DNA from: Paenibacillus polygoni
Lineage (GTDB): Bacteria > Bacillota > Bacilli > Paenibacillales > Paenibacillaceae
Direction of reading: 5' to 3'
Length of the DNA stretch: 64,000 nt
Assembly (NCBI RefSeq): GCF_030263935.1
Contig: NZ_CP127162.1
Span: 2,365,501-2,429,500, forward strand
Shown here: positions 26,591-35,475 of the stretch, piece by piece
Numbering within the stretch: the first letter of the stretch is position 1
Layout: every line of letters starts with the position of its first letter
Position numbers and translations under genes: made by a program
Notes under the pieces: model-generated
The model's input: the letters and a program-made list of their open reading frames with translations, nothing else
Told to the model about the DNA's origin: nothing
Database searches by the model: none

Positions 26591-27772
26591 TTGGCAAATC
26601 AAAAAAAGTTACTCGTATTTATTTTAACAATAGGCGTTTTCGGCATCCTGAATACGGAAATGGGGGTAATTGGAATCTTACCGGAGATCGCTGATCGCTT
26701 TCATGTTAGTGTATCTTCGGCTGGATGGCTGGTTAGTATTTTTGCGATCGGTGTTGCCATATCCGGACCTATTATGCCGTTACTGTTTTCAAGATTTAAT
26801 AGAAAAAAAGTGATGGTATTTGTTCTCAGCATTTTCGTAATTGCAAACCTCATATCTATCTTTACAACTAGCTTCACTGTTCTATTAATTGCCCGAATTA
26901 TCCCTGCTCTTTGTCATCCGGTATACTGTTCTCTGGCTTTTTCTGTCGCTGCTGATTCAGTCAGTAAGGAAGAAGCTCCAAAAGCAGTAGCGAAAGTTTT
27001 TATTGGTGTATCAGCAGGAATGGTTGTCGGTGTACCTATCGTAAGCTTTATTGCGGGGATATCCAACGTACAGATGGCGATGGTGTTCTTTGCTATTATT
27101 AACATTGCAGTACTCATAGCTACAATACTATTCGTACCGTCCATACCTGTTAAAGAGAAAATCTCTTACGGAAAACAGCTAAATGTATTAAAACATGCCA
27201 ACACATGGATTGCGATTATCATTGTCATTTTAATTAATTCGGCTATATTTGGTGTTTACAGCTATCTAGCAGAATTTTTACAAACGGTAACCAATGTATC
27301 AACTAATATAACCAGCCTTATGTTATTCATTTATGGCGCAGCTAATATTATAGGAAATATCCTAGCTGGAAGATTACTTATTGATAAACCCGTTAAAACG
27401 ATTGTAGCTCTTCCTTTTCTGATGGGAGCTACCTATATCCTATTGTTTTTCGCAGGACAGTTTACCGTACCAATGGCTCTTATAACATTGATTTGGGGAA
27501 TATTAGCGGGACTAGCAGGTAACATCAATCAGTATGTCGTTACAACAGCAGCAGAAGAAGCTCCTGATTTCGCTAACGGTTTATTTTTATCAGCTTGTAA
27601 TATAGGAACAACAATTGGCGCTGCAGCAGGCGGGGTATTTATATCCGGTATGGGTACACAATACGTGGTGTTAGTAGGATTATTGTCACTCATATTAACA
27701 GCAGTGTTTATCTTACTCAGGAACTACTTGAATATAAAACAAATGAAAGGTTCGGTTAATCTTGAGAATTAA
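26591..27772 (+). CDS. MFS transporter, drug/sugar efflux type (DHA1)
   Basis: A 12-segment MFS protein of about 393 residues. FGILNTEMGVIGILPEIADRF near the N-terminus and the RFNRKKVM loop (between TM2 and TM3) fit the DHA1 family (AraJ/YdhP/PbuE-type exporters). ATG 26570 has no ribosome site in range; TTG 26591 (MANQKKLL) follows GGGGG and gives a better N-terminus. Divergent from a LysR regulator, a common efflux arrangement. Substrate unknown. Confidence 0.8.
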   Translation: MANQKKLLVFILTIGVFGILNTEMGVIGILPEIADRFHVSVSSAGWLVSIFAIGVAISGPIMPLLFSRFNRKKVMVFVLSIFVIANLISIFTTSFTVLLIARIIPALCHPVYCSLAFSVAADSVSKEEAPKAVAKVFIGVSAGMVVGVPIVSFIAGISNVQMAMVFFAIINIAVLIATILFVPSIPVKEKISYGKQLNVLKHANTWIAIIIVILINSAIFGVYSYLAEFLQTVTNVSTNITSLMLFIYGAANIIGNILAGRLLIDKPVKTIVALPFLMGATYILLFFAGQFTVPMALITLIWGILAGLAGNINQYVVTTAAEEAPDFANGLFLSACNIGTTIGAAAGGVFISGMGTQYVVLVGLLSLILTAVFILLRNYLNIKQMKGSVNLEN

Positions 27773-27874
27773 TCGGACAAGAAGATCCTTTTATCATAGA
27801 ATGATATAGAGGTCAGGACGCTTTCTTAGACCGTAACGTATACCATAAAATAAAGAGAAGAGGGGGAATTACGA

Positions 27875-28552
27875 ATGAATTATAAGAATATATTATTTGA
27901 CCTAGATGGAACTCTTACCGATCCGAAGATTGGAATTACAAAATCAATCAGCTATGCTCTAAACAAAATGGGAATCACGGTAGAAAGTTTAGAGGAACTT
28001 GAGATATTTATAGGACCTCCATTAGCTGTTACTTTTAAGGAATTTTATGCCTTTGATGAAGACAAGACGAATACCGCGATTGAATACTACCGGGAATATT
28101 TTAGTGTAACGGGTCTTTACGAAAACGAAGTGTACACCGGAATAAAAGAGCTATTGGAGCTGCTTACTAAGGATACGAGCAATCGTCTATTTGTAGCTAC
28201 TTCAAAACCGCAGGTTTTTGCCCAGCAGATCATAGACCACTTTGAACTCGGTTCGTACTTTGAATATGTTTGCGGCAGTGAACTTGATGGAACGAGATCA
28301 GCCAAAGCAGAAATCATCGGTTATCTACTGGAGAACTTTAATCTGAATCCGGAAGAAACCGTCATGATTGGTGACCGTAAATATGACATCATAGGAGCAC
28401 AACATCATGGAATTAACTCGATTGCTGTAGGTTATGGGTTTGGCAGCAGAGAGGAACTCACCGATATTCAGCCTACGTATCTAGCGAAGAACATTCAAGA
28501 ACTTACTGAACTTCTCAGCGCAGAACAAATGTCACATAGCCAAAAAAGATAA
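27875..28552 (+). CDS. HAD-IA phosphatase, phosphoglycolate-phosphatase-like
   Basis: A 225-residue HAD hydrolase. Motif I is FDLDGTLTD (residues 8-16), motif II is ATSK, the Lys is in AKAEII, and motif III is MIGDRKYDIIGA. The helical cap between residues about 18 and 85 is of the PGP/Gph type. Substrate could be phosphoglycolate or a similar small phosphate. Single gene; a hairpin terminator follows at 28674-28700. Confidence 0.8.
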   Translation: MNYKNILFDLDGTLTDPKIGITKSISYALNKMGITVESLEELEIFIGPPLAVTFKEFYAFDEDKTNTAIEYYREYFSVTGLYENEVYTGIKELLELLTKDTSNRLFVATSKPQVFAQQIIDHFELGSYFEYVCGSELDGTRSAKAEIIGYLLENFNLNPEETVMIGDRKYDIIGAQHHGINSIAVGYGFGSREELTDIQPTYLAKNIQELTELLSAEQMSHSQKR

Positions 28553-28673
28553 CAGAGCATACCTATAAAGGAAGAATTACCTTCACGGTTACCTATAAAG
28601 TTTGATGACAGAAGAGGCTCAAAAATGAAAAGAGATGGATCATTTAGAACTTATTAATCTGATCATCGAGTGC

Positions 28674-28702
28674 AAAAAACCTCGAATTTTGAGGTTTTTT
28701 GT
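28674..28702 (+). terminator. Terminator after the HAD gene
   Basis: Arms AAAAAACCTC (28674-28683) and GAGGTTTTTT (28691-28700), 7-nt loop. Confidence 0.85.
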
Positions 28703-28748
28703 TGTAAAAAGATTCAAAATCTTGAGAATACATCCTAGAAAGTGATTT

Positions 28749-28763
28749 AGAAAACGCTTACAA
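28749..28763 (-). promoter_or_regulatory. CcpA cre site upstream of the galactanase
   Basis: AGAAAACGCTTACAA matches the reverse form of the cre consensus (WGNNWNCGNTTNCAW) at every position. It lies 54 bp before the galactanase start, so glucose repression is likely. Confidence 0.72.
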
Positions 28764-28816
28764 TTACTTTTGAAACCAAGCGTGGATGAAACAAGGTCCA
28801 CCGAATAGGAGGATGA

Positions 28817-29878
28817 ATGATGTTGAAGAAGAAGGGATTAGGGAGGAAATTAATGACCGTATTACTCAGCGTATCAATGCTGCTATTGACGCTAGGTACA
28901 GTAGGCAACTCGTCTGTTGAAGCTGCACCTAGTTTTGCAAAAGGAGCTGATATAAGCTGGGTGGCAGGAATGGAAGCACAGGGATATAAGTGGAAAGACA
29001 AAAACGGTGTCACTCGAGATATACTGGAAATATTGAAAAACGATTATCAAATGAACTCCGTTCGTATACGTGTATGGGTAAATCCAAATATGAGTGATTA
29101 CGCAAGCGGTTACATGAATGCAGAGAAAGCATCAGAATTAGCCGCACGTGCAAAAAAACTAGGGATGAGTGTTATGCTTACCATGCATTACAGTGATTCT
29201 TGGGCAGACCCAGGACAGCAGAACAAACCCTATGCATGGCGCAATTATACATTTGAGCAGCTAATGGATGCGGTATGGTCTCATACGGTGTACGTGATGA
29301 ACACGATGAAGAACAAAGGAGTTACACCAGATTGGGTGCAGATCGGTAACGAGACAAATGATGGAATGCTGTGGGATGACGGAAAAGCATCAGTCAATAT
29401 GAAAAATTACGCTTGGCTTGTAAATACAGGTCATAATGCGGTTAAATCAGTTAGCAGCAGTACGAAGACCATCGTTCATCTAGCAAATGGTGATAACGGA
29501 ACAGTACTTGACTGGAACATTGGAGGACTTGTTGCGAACGGAGCGAATTTTGATGCGGTGGGTCTATCTTTGTACCCGTCATCTACAGATTGGTCTAGCG
29601 CAGTAACAAAGACCGTAACAAATGCGAAACTTATGGTATCTAAATATGGTAAAGAAGTACTCATGTCCGAAATTGGAATGGACTACAATCAACCCACTGA
29701 GGCTAAAAACTTTATTACCAAAATTAAAACCGAGTTCCGCAATATCTCCGGTGGTAAAGGTTTAGGCGTATTCTACTGGGAACCGCAAGCTACACCTGGT
29801 TATAATGGGGGATACAATAAAGGAGCTTGGCAAGCAGATGGTAAACCAACTATCGCATTAGATGGATTTCTGAATTAA
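28817..29878 (+). CDS. Secreted GH53 endo-beta-1,4-galactanase
   Basis: A 353-residue exoenzyme. A signal peptide (KKKGLGRKLMTVLLSVSMLLL...VEA) is followed by a GH53 domain: FAKGADISWVAGMEAQGYKW, the acid/base Glu in WVQIGNETNDGMLW (about residue 180) and the nucleophile Glu in VLMSEIGMDY (about residue 283). It hydrolyses the galactan side chains of pectin outside the cell. ATG behind AGGAGGATGA. No galactan transport genes are adjacent. A perfect cre lies upstream and a terminator downstream. Confidence 0.9.
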   Translation: MMLKKKGLGRKLMTVLLSVSMLLLTLGTVGNSSVEAAPSFAKGADISWVAGMEAQGYKWKDKNGVTRDILEILKNDYQMNSVRIRVWVNPNMSDYASGYMNAEKASELAARAKKLGMSVMLTMHYSDSWADPGQQNKPYAWRNYTFEQLMDAVWSHTVYVMNTMKNKGVTPDWVQIGNETNDGMLWDDGKASVNMKNYAWLVNTGHNAVKSVSSSTKTIVHLANGDNGTVLDWNIGGLVANGANFDAVGLSLYPSSTDWSSAVTKTVTNAKLMVSKYGKEVLMSEIGMDYNQPTEAKNFITKIKTEFRNISGGKGLGVFYWEPQATPGYNGGYNKGAWQADGKPTIALDGFLN

Positions 29879-29916
29879 TTGTGCACTACTATTTTTCAAA
29901 TCGTTAAAATAGACAG

Positions 29917-29947
29917 AAAGAGCCGCGAATAAACGCGGTTCTTTTTG
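29917..29947 (+). terminator. Terminator of the galactanase gene
   Basis: Arms AAGAGCCGCG and CGCGGTTCTT with a 6-nt loop, followed by T5. Confidence 0.85.
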
Positions 29948-30141
29948 TTATCACATAGCGAAACGGTTTTTCACTCAACTCGAGCATATAAAGTGTAAGA
30001 ATTTCATAGATATAATGATAAATCATAGGCTATAATTAGCCAAAGGGATTATTCCTCTTTCTGCATATCAATAAAGGCCAGATCGCTTGAAGAAACGGCT
30101 AAGCTAACTAGACTAACTAGACATAGAGGGGGGGATTATAG

Positions 30142-30621
30142 TTGGTTGAGATTGTAAGAGGCGATATTGCTTATGCTGGGGAGGATATCATTGGCCATTT
30201 GGTGACTTGTAAGGGAATTATGGGAGGCAGTATTGCAAAACAGATTAAAGTAGAATACCCAGAAGCTTATTCATCCTACATTACACTGACCAATAGCGAG
30301 ATTTCACTATTAGGACAAGTCCAATTGATTCAGACCAAAGGAAAGTTTATCGCGAATCTCTTTGGACAGAAATATTATAGAAGAGGTATCTTATCTAAAA
30401 AGCAATCGTGTAATAAAAAAGCGTTAGAAAAAGCATTAATGGAACTTCGCCACTTTGCTGAGTCTCATCAATATTCTATCGCTTTACCTTATCGTATGAG
30501 CTTTAATCGGACGGGTACGGAGTACCGAGATATCCTCAATATAATACACCGGGTGTGCGCTGATTATCCGGTCACTCTATATTCTATTATTGATCTAGAA
30601 AATAACAGTGAGGAAGAGTGA
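30142..30621 (+). CDS. Macro-domain protein (TARG1/OARD1-like)
   Basis: A 159-residue single macro domain. VRGDI near residue 5, HLVTCKGIMGGSIAKQIK (residues about 20-37, the ADP-ribose-binding loop) and IANLFGQKYY near residue 70 fit the subgroup that removes ADP-ribose from proteins or nucleic acids. TTG start behind GAGGGGGGG. There is no neighbouring toxin or ADP-ribosyltransferase to pair with it. Confidence 0.72.
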   Translation: MVEIVRGDIAYAGEDIIGHLVTCKGIMGGSIAKQIKVEYPEAYSSYITLTNSEISLLGQVQLIQTKGKFIANLFGQKYYRRGILSKKQSCNKKALEKALMELRHFAESHQYSIALPYRMSFNRTGTEYRDILNIIHRVCADYPVTLYSIIDLENNSEEE

Positions 30622-30689
30622 ATTCATAGATATGCTTCTCCGCAAGAATGCTTACATACATATAGCTTCTTTCATCTTATATTTCTTCA

Positions 30690-30720
30690 TGAAGCCGTCA
30701 TTTTGACGGTTTTTGTTGTT
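30690..30720 (+). terminator. Terminator after the macro-domain gene
   Basis: Arms CCGTCA (30695-30700) and TGACGG (30704-30709) with flanking AAG/TTT and a T-rich tail. Confidence 0.65.
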
Positions 30721-30768
30721 TTAATATCTAATAGATGAAAATAAAGAAACTTCTTTATTCCTGCGACA

Positions 30769-31158
30769 ATGAAGGGGTATGAAGCCAGTATCCAATTTAT
30801 TGTAGGATTTTACGAAGAGTTCAAAGGAACGTTAGATAAAATCATTACAGCTTGTGAAGAAGGTGATTCTGATACTGCCTTCTTCACAAGCATTCATGTG
30901 CAGGATGAAACTGCTCGTTTTTTATATTTCACTGAAAAGGGGCACTGGCCAACGTACCTGACCTCACATTCGGCCTACATGGAAGTATATATAAGAGCAA
31001 GACTTCCTGAAATGATTCCATTATTAAATGTTAATCGTTTATCCGTAATACAGGTAACTGTAGAGCGCCTAAGCACATTACCCTACTGGCGAAGTGCTGG
31101 TAGGGTCTTTGCCTTGTTTCTAAGAGATCTCGTTTTTATTGTTACCTTTAACCAATAA
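30769..31158 (+). CDS. Uncharacterised 129-residue protein, possibly 5'-truncated
   Basis: I do not recognise the protein. The ATG at 30769 has no ribosome site. The frame is open upstream to a stop at about 30740 and reads RNFFIPAT before it, as if the true N-terminus were lost. It looks helical and cytoplasmic. It overlaps a minus-strand small membrane-protein frame by 39 bp at the 3' end. Confidence 0.4.
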   Translation: MKGYEASIQFIVGFYEEFKGTLDKIITACEEGDSDTAFFTSIHVQDETARFLYFTEKGHWPTYLTSHSAYMEVYIRARLPEMIPLLNVNRLSVIQVTVERLSTLPYWRSAGRVFALFLRDLVFIVTFNQ

Positions 31159-31350
31159 TGTTGTAAATATAAATGTTAATAAGACGATGATACCCAAACT
31201 TGCTATTTGTAAAAAGGTGTTAAGTGGTTCAGGGAATGTGATATATTGGAAAATTATATCTTTAAAAATAAAAAATAATATTTTGAAAATTCCCCAAAAC
31301 ACCAAAACATTAATTATCCATTTTCTGATGTTGATGATAATATCACCTTC
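31120..31350 (-). CDS. Possible small two-helix membrane protein
   Basis: A minus-strand frame of about 75 codons with two hydrophobic helices (WIINVLVFWGIFKILFFIF and FLQIASLGIIVLLTFIFTTLL) joined by a short loop, ending in charged residues. The only clear ribosome site (AGAAGGTGAT) would serve an unusual ATT start near 31350; a TTG at 31305 is the first ordinary start. It follows a decayed frame on the same strand. Coding status is uncertain. Confidence 0.35.
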   Translation of the reverse strand, partial: EGDIIINIRKWIINVLVFWGIFKILFFIFKDIIFQYITFPEPLNTFLQIASLGIIVLLTFIFTTLLVKGNNKNEIS

Positions 31351-31351
31351 T

Positions 31352-31475
31352 TTATTGACTTATTAAGTATTTAGATACATTTTCCGCAACTTCTCCATTA
31401 TCTTGAAAACTTTTATTTAAATCAATATTTCGAGGCCCTCAGTTTTTTCAACAACTTTTAATTTTCAAATACATA
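31352..31475 (-). pseudogene. Decayed small minus-strand gene
   Basis: Read on the minus strand from ATG 31475, three overlapping frames give MYLKIK, then VEKTEGLEI, then DLNKSFQDNGEVAENVSKYL and ISQ, stopping at 31352. Each join needs a frame change, so this is the wreck of a roughly 40-codon gene. It is followed by AGAAGGTG and the small membrane frame, like a two-gene mini-operon. The remaining bases up to 31606 hold only the next promoter region. Confidence 0.35.
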
Positions 31476-31606
31476 GTATCACCGACTGAAAACGATTTGT
31501 CAGATCATCAATATAAGCTTCGTCCACAGATGTCACATTAAGTCCGTACCAATAGTTATATATCATAAGCAGCTAAAAATGGTGGACGAAGGGAGGAAAC
31601 GGGGCG

Positions 31607-32167
31607 TTGGAATTAAAAGATCGTATTCATCAGATTCTCCAGGGACATGTGGAGTTATTTGAGCAGATTGTGCAGGAACATCAGCGAAGTATCTCTACCT
31701 TTTGTTATTTTATGCTTGGTGACCGGCAGGAAGCAGAAGATGCGACGCAGGAAGTGTTTTTTAAAGCTTACCGGAGTTTAGGCAATTATCGACATGACAG
31801 TGAAGTGCTTTTTAAATCATGGCTGTATAAGATTGCATCGAATTACTGCAGCAGTTTACTGCGAAGGAAGAAAATGTGGCATCTTCTCATGCCATTGATT
31901 CGTAATGAAGAATCCGAGAAAAGTGCCGAACAGATTTACTCTGAGCAATTTGATCTTCATCTGCACTGGCTTGAAGACTTAAATCCAGGCGAGAAAGAGA
32001 TGTTAGCGCTGCGAGTCATCGAAGATAAGCCTTTTGATGAGATTTCTGAGATCTTAGGTATTAGTCCGGCAGCCGGGAGAAAGAGATTTGAACGATTGAA
32101 GAACAAACTAAATAAGAATAGAACCCAGTGGGAGGCTTGGAAGTATGAACAACGAACAGAAAGTTGA
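31607..32167 (+). CDS. ECF-type RNA polymerase sigma factor
   Basis: A 186-residue group 4 sigma factor. Region 2 is SISTFCYFMLGDRQEAEDATQEVFFKAYRS (about residues 28-57), with the core-binding DATQEVF typical of RpoE/SigW relatives. Region 4 is LNPGEKEMLALRVIEDKPFDEISEILGIS. TTG start behind GGGAGG. It overlaps the next gene by 23 bp, so they are co-translated; that gene is the likely anti-sigma factor. Confidence 0.88.
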   Translation: MELKDRIHQILQGHVELFEQIVQEHQRSISTFCYFMLGDRQEAEDATQEVFFKAYRSLGNYRHDSEVLFKSWLYKIASNYCSSLLRRKKMWHLLMPLIRNEESEKSAEQIYSEQFDLHLHWLEDLNPGEKEMLALRVIEDKPFDEISEILGISPAAGRKRFERLKNKLNKNRTQWEAWKYEQRTES

Positions 32168-32957
32168 TCAATTGATTAAGTGCATGCAAAGTCAAAGTAC
32201 AAGCTTACCTGATATGGATGTGAAGGATCGGGTAATGGATCGGGTGCGCAGTTTTCACAGATTCCATTACACAAAAGATTTAGGGAGAAAAATATGGAAG
32301 TATCCGGTATGGCTTACAGCGGCAGCACTTCTATTCGTCACAACGGTATCCGTCAGTGCGGCCACATACTTTACAACAGACTGGAACGGGATTCAAGTTA
32401 GAACTGATGGTTCTACTCAAGCTTCGACTCCAAATGCTTCTGCGGGCAGTAAAGCACCTTTTAAAATGCAGCTGGATGAAGCCATCGCTAAGATGAGTGA
32501 TACTTGGAAGGTCGTATCCATAGAAGAAGCGGAAGAGCAAATGGATTTTACTGCATTAAGACCGAAAATGATAGATTCTAATTATTCGTTATCTGAATCA
32601 TTTGGCGTACTCACGCATGATACCAACTACCGAGTAAAGTCAGCAGATGAATGGTGGTTAGGCGGGATTTATGATGTGTTTCGCCTGGATCAAAACGATA
32701 TTGTAGTTAAACAGAATTTGGACCCAGCGATGACACAATCAATAAGGGATGAGAAGACAATGGCTCTCACCTTCCAAGATGCCTCATGGGAAAATATCGA
32801 AATAGCTAATGATGCGCTTGCGATGTATACTACAACCGGTGATGAGAATTTATTGATAGTTCATTATAAAAATTCGCACCGTCAGGTGATCTCTATTGAA
32901 CTGCAAGGAGATGTTACAAAAGAAGAGTTAATCCAGCTGGCTAAAAGCTATCTTTAA
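32145..32957 (+). CDS. Putative membrane anti-sigma factor
   Basis: A 270-residue single-pass protein. An N-terminal cytoplasmic part (about 50 residues, DQLIKCMQSQSTSLPD) is followed by a membrane segment (WLTAAALLFVTTVSVSAAT, about residues 55-73) and an extracellular domain resembling DUF4367. That order and the 23-bp overlap with a sigma gene indicate an anti-sigma role. The signal it senses is unknown. A GC-rich terminator follows. Confidence 0.7.
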   Translation: MNNEQKVDQLIKCMQSQSTSLPDMDVKDRVMDRVRSFHRFHYTKDLGRKIWKYPVWLTAAALLFVTTVSVSAATYFTTDWNGIQVRTDGSTQASTPNASAGSKAPFKMQLDEAIAKMSDTWKVVSIEEAEEQMDFTALRPKMIDSNYSLSESFGVLTHDTNYRVKSADEWWLGGIYDVFRLDQNDIVVKQNLDPAMTQSIRDEKTMALTFQDASWENIEIANDALAMYTTTGDENLLIVHYKNSHRQVISIELQGDVTKEELIQLAKSYL

Positions 32958-32989
32958 GGTGATAGACATATCTTAGATCAATTAGGATG

Positions 32990-33023
32990 AGCAGGCGCTT
33001 TGGCGCTTGCTTTTGTTTTTTTG
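32990..33023 (+). terminator. Terminator of the second sigma/anti-sigma operon
   Basis: Arms GCAGGCGC (32991-32998) and GCGCTTGC (33003-33010), then a T-rich run. Confidence 0.75.
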
Positions 33024-33083
33024 ACTGTATACACAAACAACTATAATATAAACACATGAATTACATAGGAGAGGAATTATACC

Positions 33084-34111
33084 ATGACTAAAAAGATGTA
33101 CTACGATTCTGCTTATCAGACAGAGTGGGAGACCAATATAATAGAAGCAGTGGAGAGAGAGGATGGTTATGATGTCGTTTTAGAAGAGACGGCTTTCTAT
33201 CCGCATGGTGGTGGACAACCTTGTGACACAGGCTACATTCAGGGCCAGTATGTCTGGATTTGTATGAAATGAAGACACTGAGCTTTCATTTAGGTGTTGA
33301 TTATTGCACAATTGATGTGGAGACAGCTGAACTGAAAGCGGAGCAGGTTGAAACCATTGAACGCGAGGTAAATCGCCACATTTATCTCAACCATCCGATT
33401 CTCTCTTATTGGGTGGATGAGTCAGAAGTGAAATCAATCAACCTAGTGAAACAGCCTACCGTGAAGGATGATATTCGAATTGTAGAAATCAAAGATATAG
33501 AATATAACGCATGCGGCGGAACACACGTCTCCTCAACAGGTGAAATTGGTATCATTAAGCTGCTTAAAATAGAAAAACAGAAGGGTAATACTCGTATTTA
33601 TTTTAAATGTGGATATAGAGCGCTTGAAGAGTTTAATGAAGCACAGCAGATCCTAGGAGCCTTGTCGTCTCGATTCAAAACAGCGAAGGATGAGATTCTT
33701 CACCGAATTGAGAAATGGGAGCAAGAGCAAAAACAGCTGCAAGCTGAGCTTACTCTGCTTAAAGAACAAAATAATGAGTATCTTGCAGCGCAATTACTAA
33801 ATAACCAGGACGGAAATCTCATTGCAGAGATCTTTGAAGATAAAACAGTTAAAGATCTGCAAAGCTTAGCAAGTACACTTTCCGCTCGCAGTCACGCTGC
33901 GATATTGCTGGCAACCAAGTCAGAGAATAAAGTTGTCTTGTCACAGAATAAGGAAGCAGGTCATTCCTGCGGGGCATTTTTCAAAGCTCACTTAGGAGCA
34001 TATAACGGAAAAGGTGGAGGCAGTGACATCCTGGCTCAGGCAGGATTCTCCACTTGGGAGGATGCACAAGCATTTTATGATTTTTCCTCTCAGACCCTTA
34101 AAGGACAATAG
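33084..34111 (+). pseudogene. AlaX-type alanyl-tRNA editing protein with an internal deletion
   Basis: The 5' part encodes the N-terminus of an AlaX editing domain (EETAFYPHGGGQPCDTGYI) but reaches a stop at 33270-33272. In another frame the sequence resumes PVCLDLYEMKTLSFHLGVDY, and continues through the C-terminal zinc motif CGGTHV and a coiled coil to 34111. In intact relatives about 60-70 residues lie between these parts, including the first zinc-ligand pair (HxxxH of the QHSGQH type). They are missing here, so deletion plus frame change near 33245 inactivated a gene that clears mischarged tRNA-Ala. Confidence 0.75.
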
Positions 34112-34123
34112 AAAAGTAGTAGA

Positions 34124-34160
34124 ACAGGATGAGCCTATTAGGGCTTGTCCTTTTTTTGTG
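34124..34160 (+). terminator. Terminator after the AlaX remnant
   Basis: Arms AGGATGAGCC and GGGCTTGTCCT pair with G-U/mismatch tolerance and are followed by T7. Confidence 0.65.
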
Positions 34161-34219
34161 AGAGGATACAGCGAAATGTTATCGAATTAGGTGAATACCA
34201 GACTTTTGGAGGGGATAAC

Positions 34220-34570
34220 TTGATTTCTGAACTGACCATACAAATTCGAGTTTCGGATTTTGAAGAAGGGCTGCATTGGTATACAACGTTATTACAAAGG
34301 ACACCTGATTTTATTCCTCACAACGGTTTTGCTGAATGGCAGGTCTTACCTAGTTGTTGGCTTCAAGTAGCCGAAGGTATTCCCTCTGAAGGAAGCGGCC
34401 CTATCCGGTTCGGGGTAACTTCAATTGAAGAAGAAAGAAGCAGATTGAAGAGTGAACTTCATATGGATCATTTTGAAATATACGCAAGAGAAGAGGTACC
34501 TGCTAAATGGGCTACTTTTGCAGATCCTTGGGGGAACCGGTTAGGTTTCTTTGAAAATATTAATGAGTAG
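34220..34570 (+). CDS. VOC/glyoxalase-like protein
   Basis: A 116-residue vicinal-oxygen-chelate protein, from TTG 34220 behind GGAGGGG. Longer frames start upstream inside the terminator and are unlikely. Two betaalphabetabetabeta modules are suggested (IQIRVSDFEEGLHWYTTLL and ATFADPWGNRLGFFE). It may bind a small molecule; catalytic metal ligands are not obvious. The next gene starts 12 bp downstream. Confidence 0.7.
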   Translation: MISELTIQIRVSDFEEGLHWYTTLLQRTPDFIPHNGFAEWQVLPSCWLQVAEGIPSEGSGPIRFGVTSIEEERSRLKSELHMDHFEIYAREEVPAKWATFADPWGNRLGFFENINE

Positions 34571-34582
34571 CGGAGGTGGGAC

Positions 34583-35395
34583 ATGTTTGGGTATATGAAA
34601 GAATTCGCTGAGCACTACACCATGTTGCTGAAATATACTAATTTTACCGATACGGATCAGTCAATATCTCCATCTTATGAATTTACATATCAGCATCCAA
34701 ATGATCCTCATCTTCGCAGGCTCCGCGAGCAATACCATTTGAACGAAGCAGCAGGTACAGGGGATGAAGTATCACAGATAATCAACTTGATGAAATGGGT
34801 CGACCAACGTCTGATCCATGGAAATGAACCTCCACCAAAAAATGCTCATGCTCTTTCTGTGTTAGAGATGACGGAACATAGAGATATGAAAGTGAATTGT
34901 TACGTAATAGCAACAGTACTAACTGAAGTTTACCTCAGTTTAGGTTTTCCCTCCCGCCGTATTCACTGTGGTTCGTATGATGCGTACGATCTGGACAGTC
35001 ATGTGGTTACTGCCGTGTATTCGCATCAGCTTAGAAAATGGTTGTATATGGACGCTTCCTGGGGTGTTTATGTTACCGATTCTGAAGGAGTCTTAATGAG
35101 TCCAGAGGAATTCCGTTACCATACGGCGTCAAATGTCCCCCTCATGATTCAAAGCACACATAAGAATGAGGAATGGCGCGATTTCTATAAAGGCTATATG
35201 GCCAAAAATCTGTTTTGGTTTCTTTGTCCATGTGATAGTCAATTTCATTACGAAGGTACCAACGAGAAGAAAGAGTTCTGTGCCTTAGTACCGGAACATT
35301 ATTATCCCCTTGAACTTATGACAGAATCTTCATATCGATCTAGTGTTCATGTCACATCAGTGAACTCCGCATTTTGGCGCGCTCCCGGAGTATAA
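34583..35395 (+). CDS. Transglutaminase-like protein
   Basis: A 270-residue protein with the papain/transglutaminase-like triad: Cys in MKVNCYVIATVLTEVYLSLGFPSRRI (about residue 109), His in DSHVVTAVY and Asp in WLYMDASWG. It is cytoplasmic by lack of a signal peptide. Such domains cleave or cross-link peptides, but the substrate is unknown. The hairpin at 35418-35447 ends this transcript and, from the other side, the DeoR gene. Confidence 0.72.
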   Translation: MFGYMKEFAEHYTMLLKYTNFTDTDQSISPSYEFTYQHPNDPHLRRLREQYHLNEAAGTGDEVSQIINLMKWVDQRLIHGNEPPPKNAHALSVLEMTEHRDMKVNCYVIATVLTEVYLSLGFPSRRIHCGSYDAYDLDSHVVTAVYSHQLRKWLYMDASWGVYVTDSEGVLMSPEEFRYHTASNVPLMIQSTHKNEEWRDFYKGYMAKNLFWFLCPCDSQFHYEGTNEKKEFCALVPEHYYPLELMTESSYRSSVHVTSVNSAFWRAPGV

Positions 35396-35417
35396 CATCC
35401 TATAATAGAATAAGAAA

Positions 35418-35447
35418 AAGCCGTAGTCTCATGACTTCGGCTTGTCT
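35418..35447. terminator. Bidirectional terminator
   Basis: Arms AAGCCGTAGTC and GACTTCGGCTT with a TCAT loop; A/T tracts on both sides. Confidence 0.65.
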
Positions 35448-35475
35448 CATCACGCTGTTTTTACAAAAAAAGTGG

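Noticed and set aside
31139..31366. 75-codon plus-strand frame
   Set aside because: It overlaps a better minus-strand candidate, and its composition looks like low-complexity AT-rich noise.
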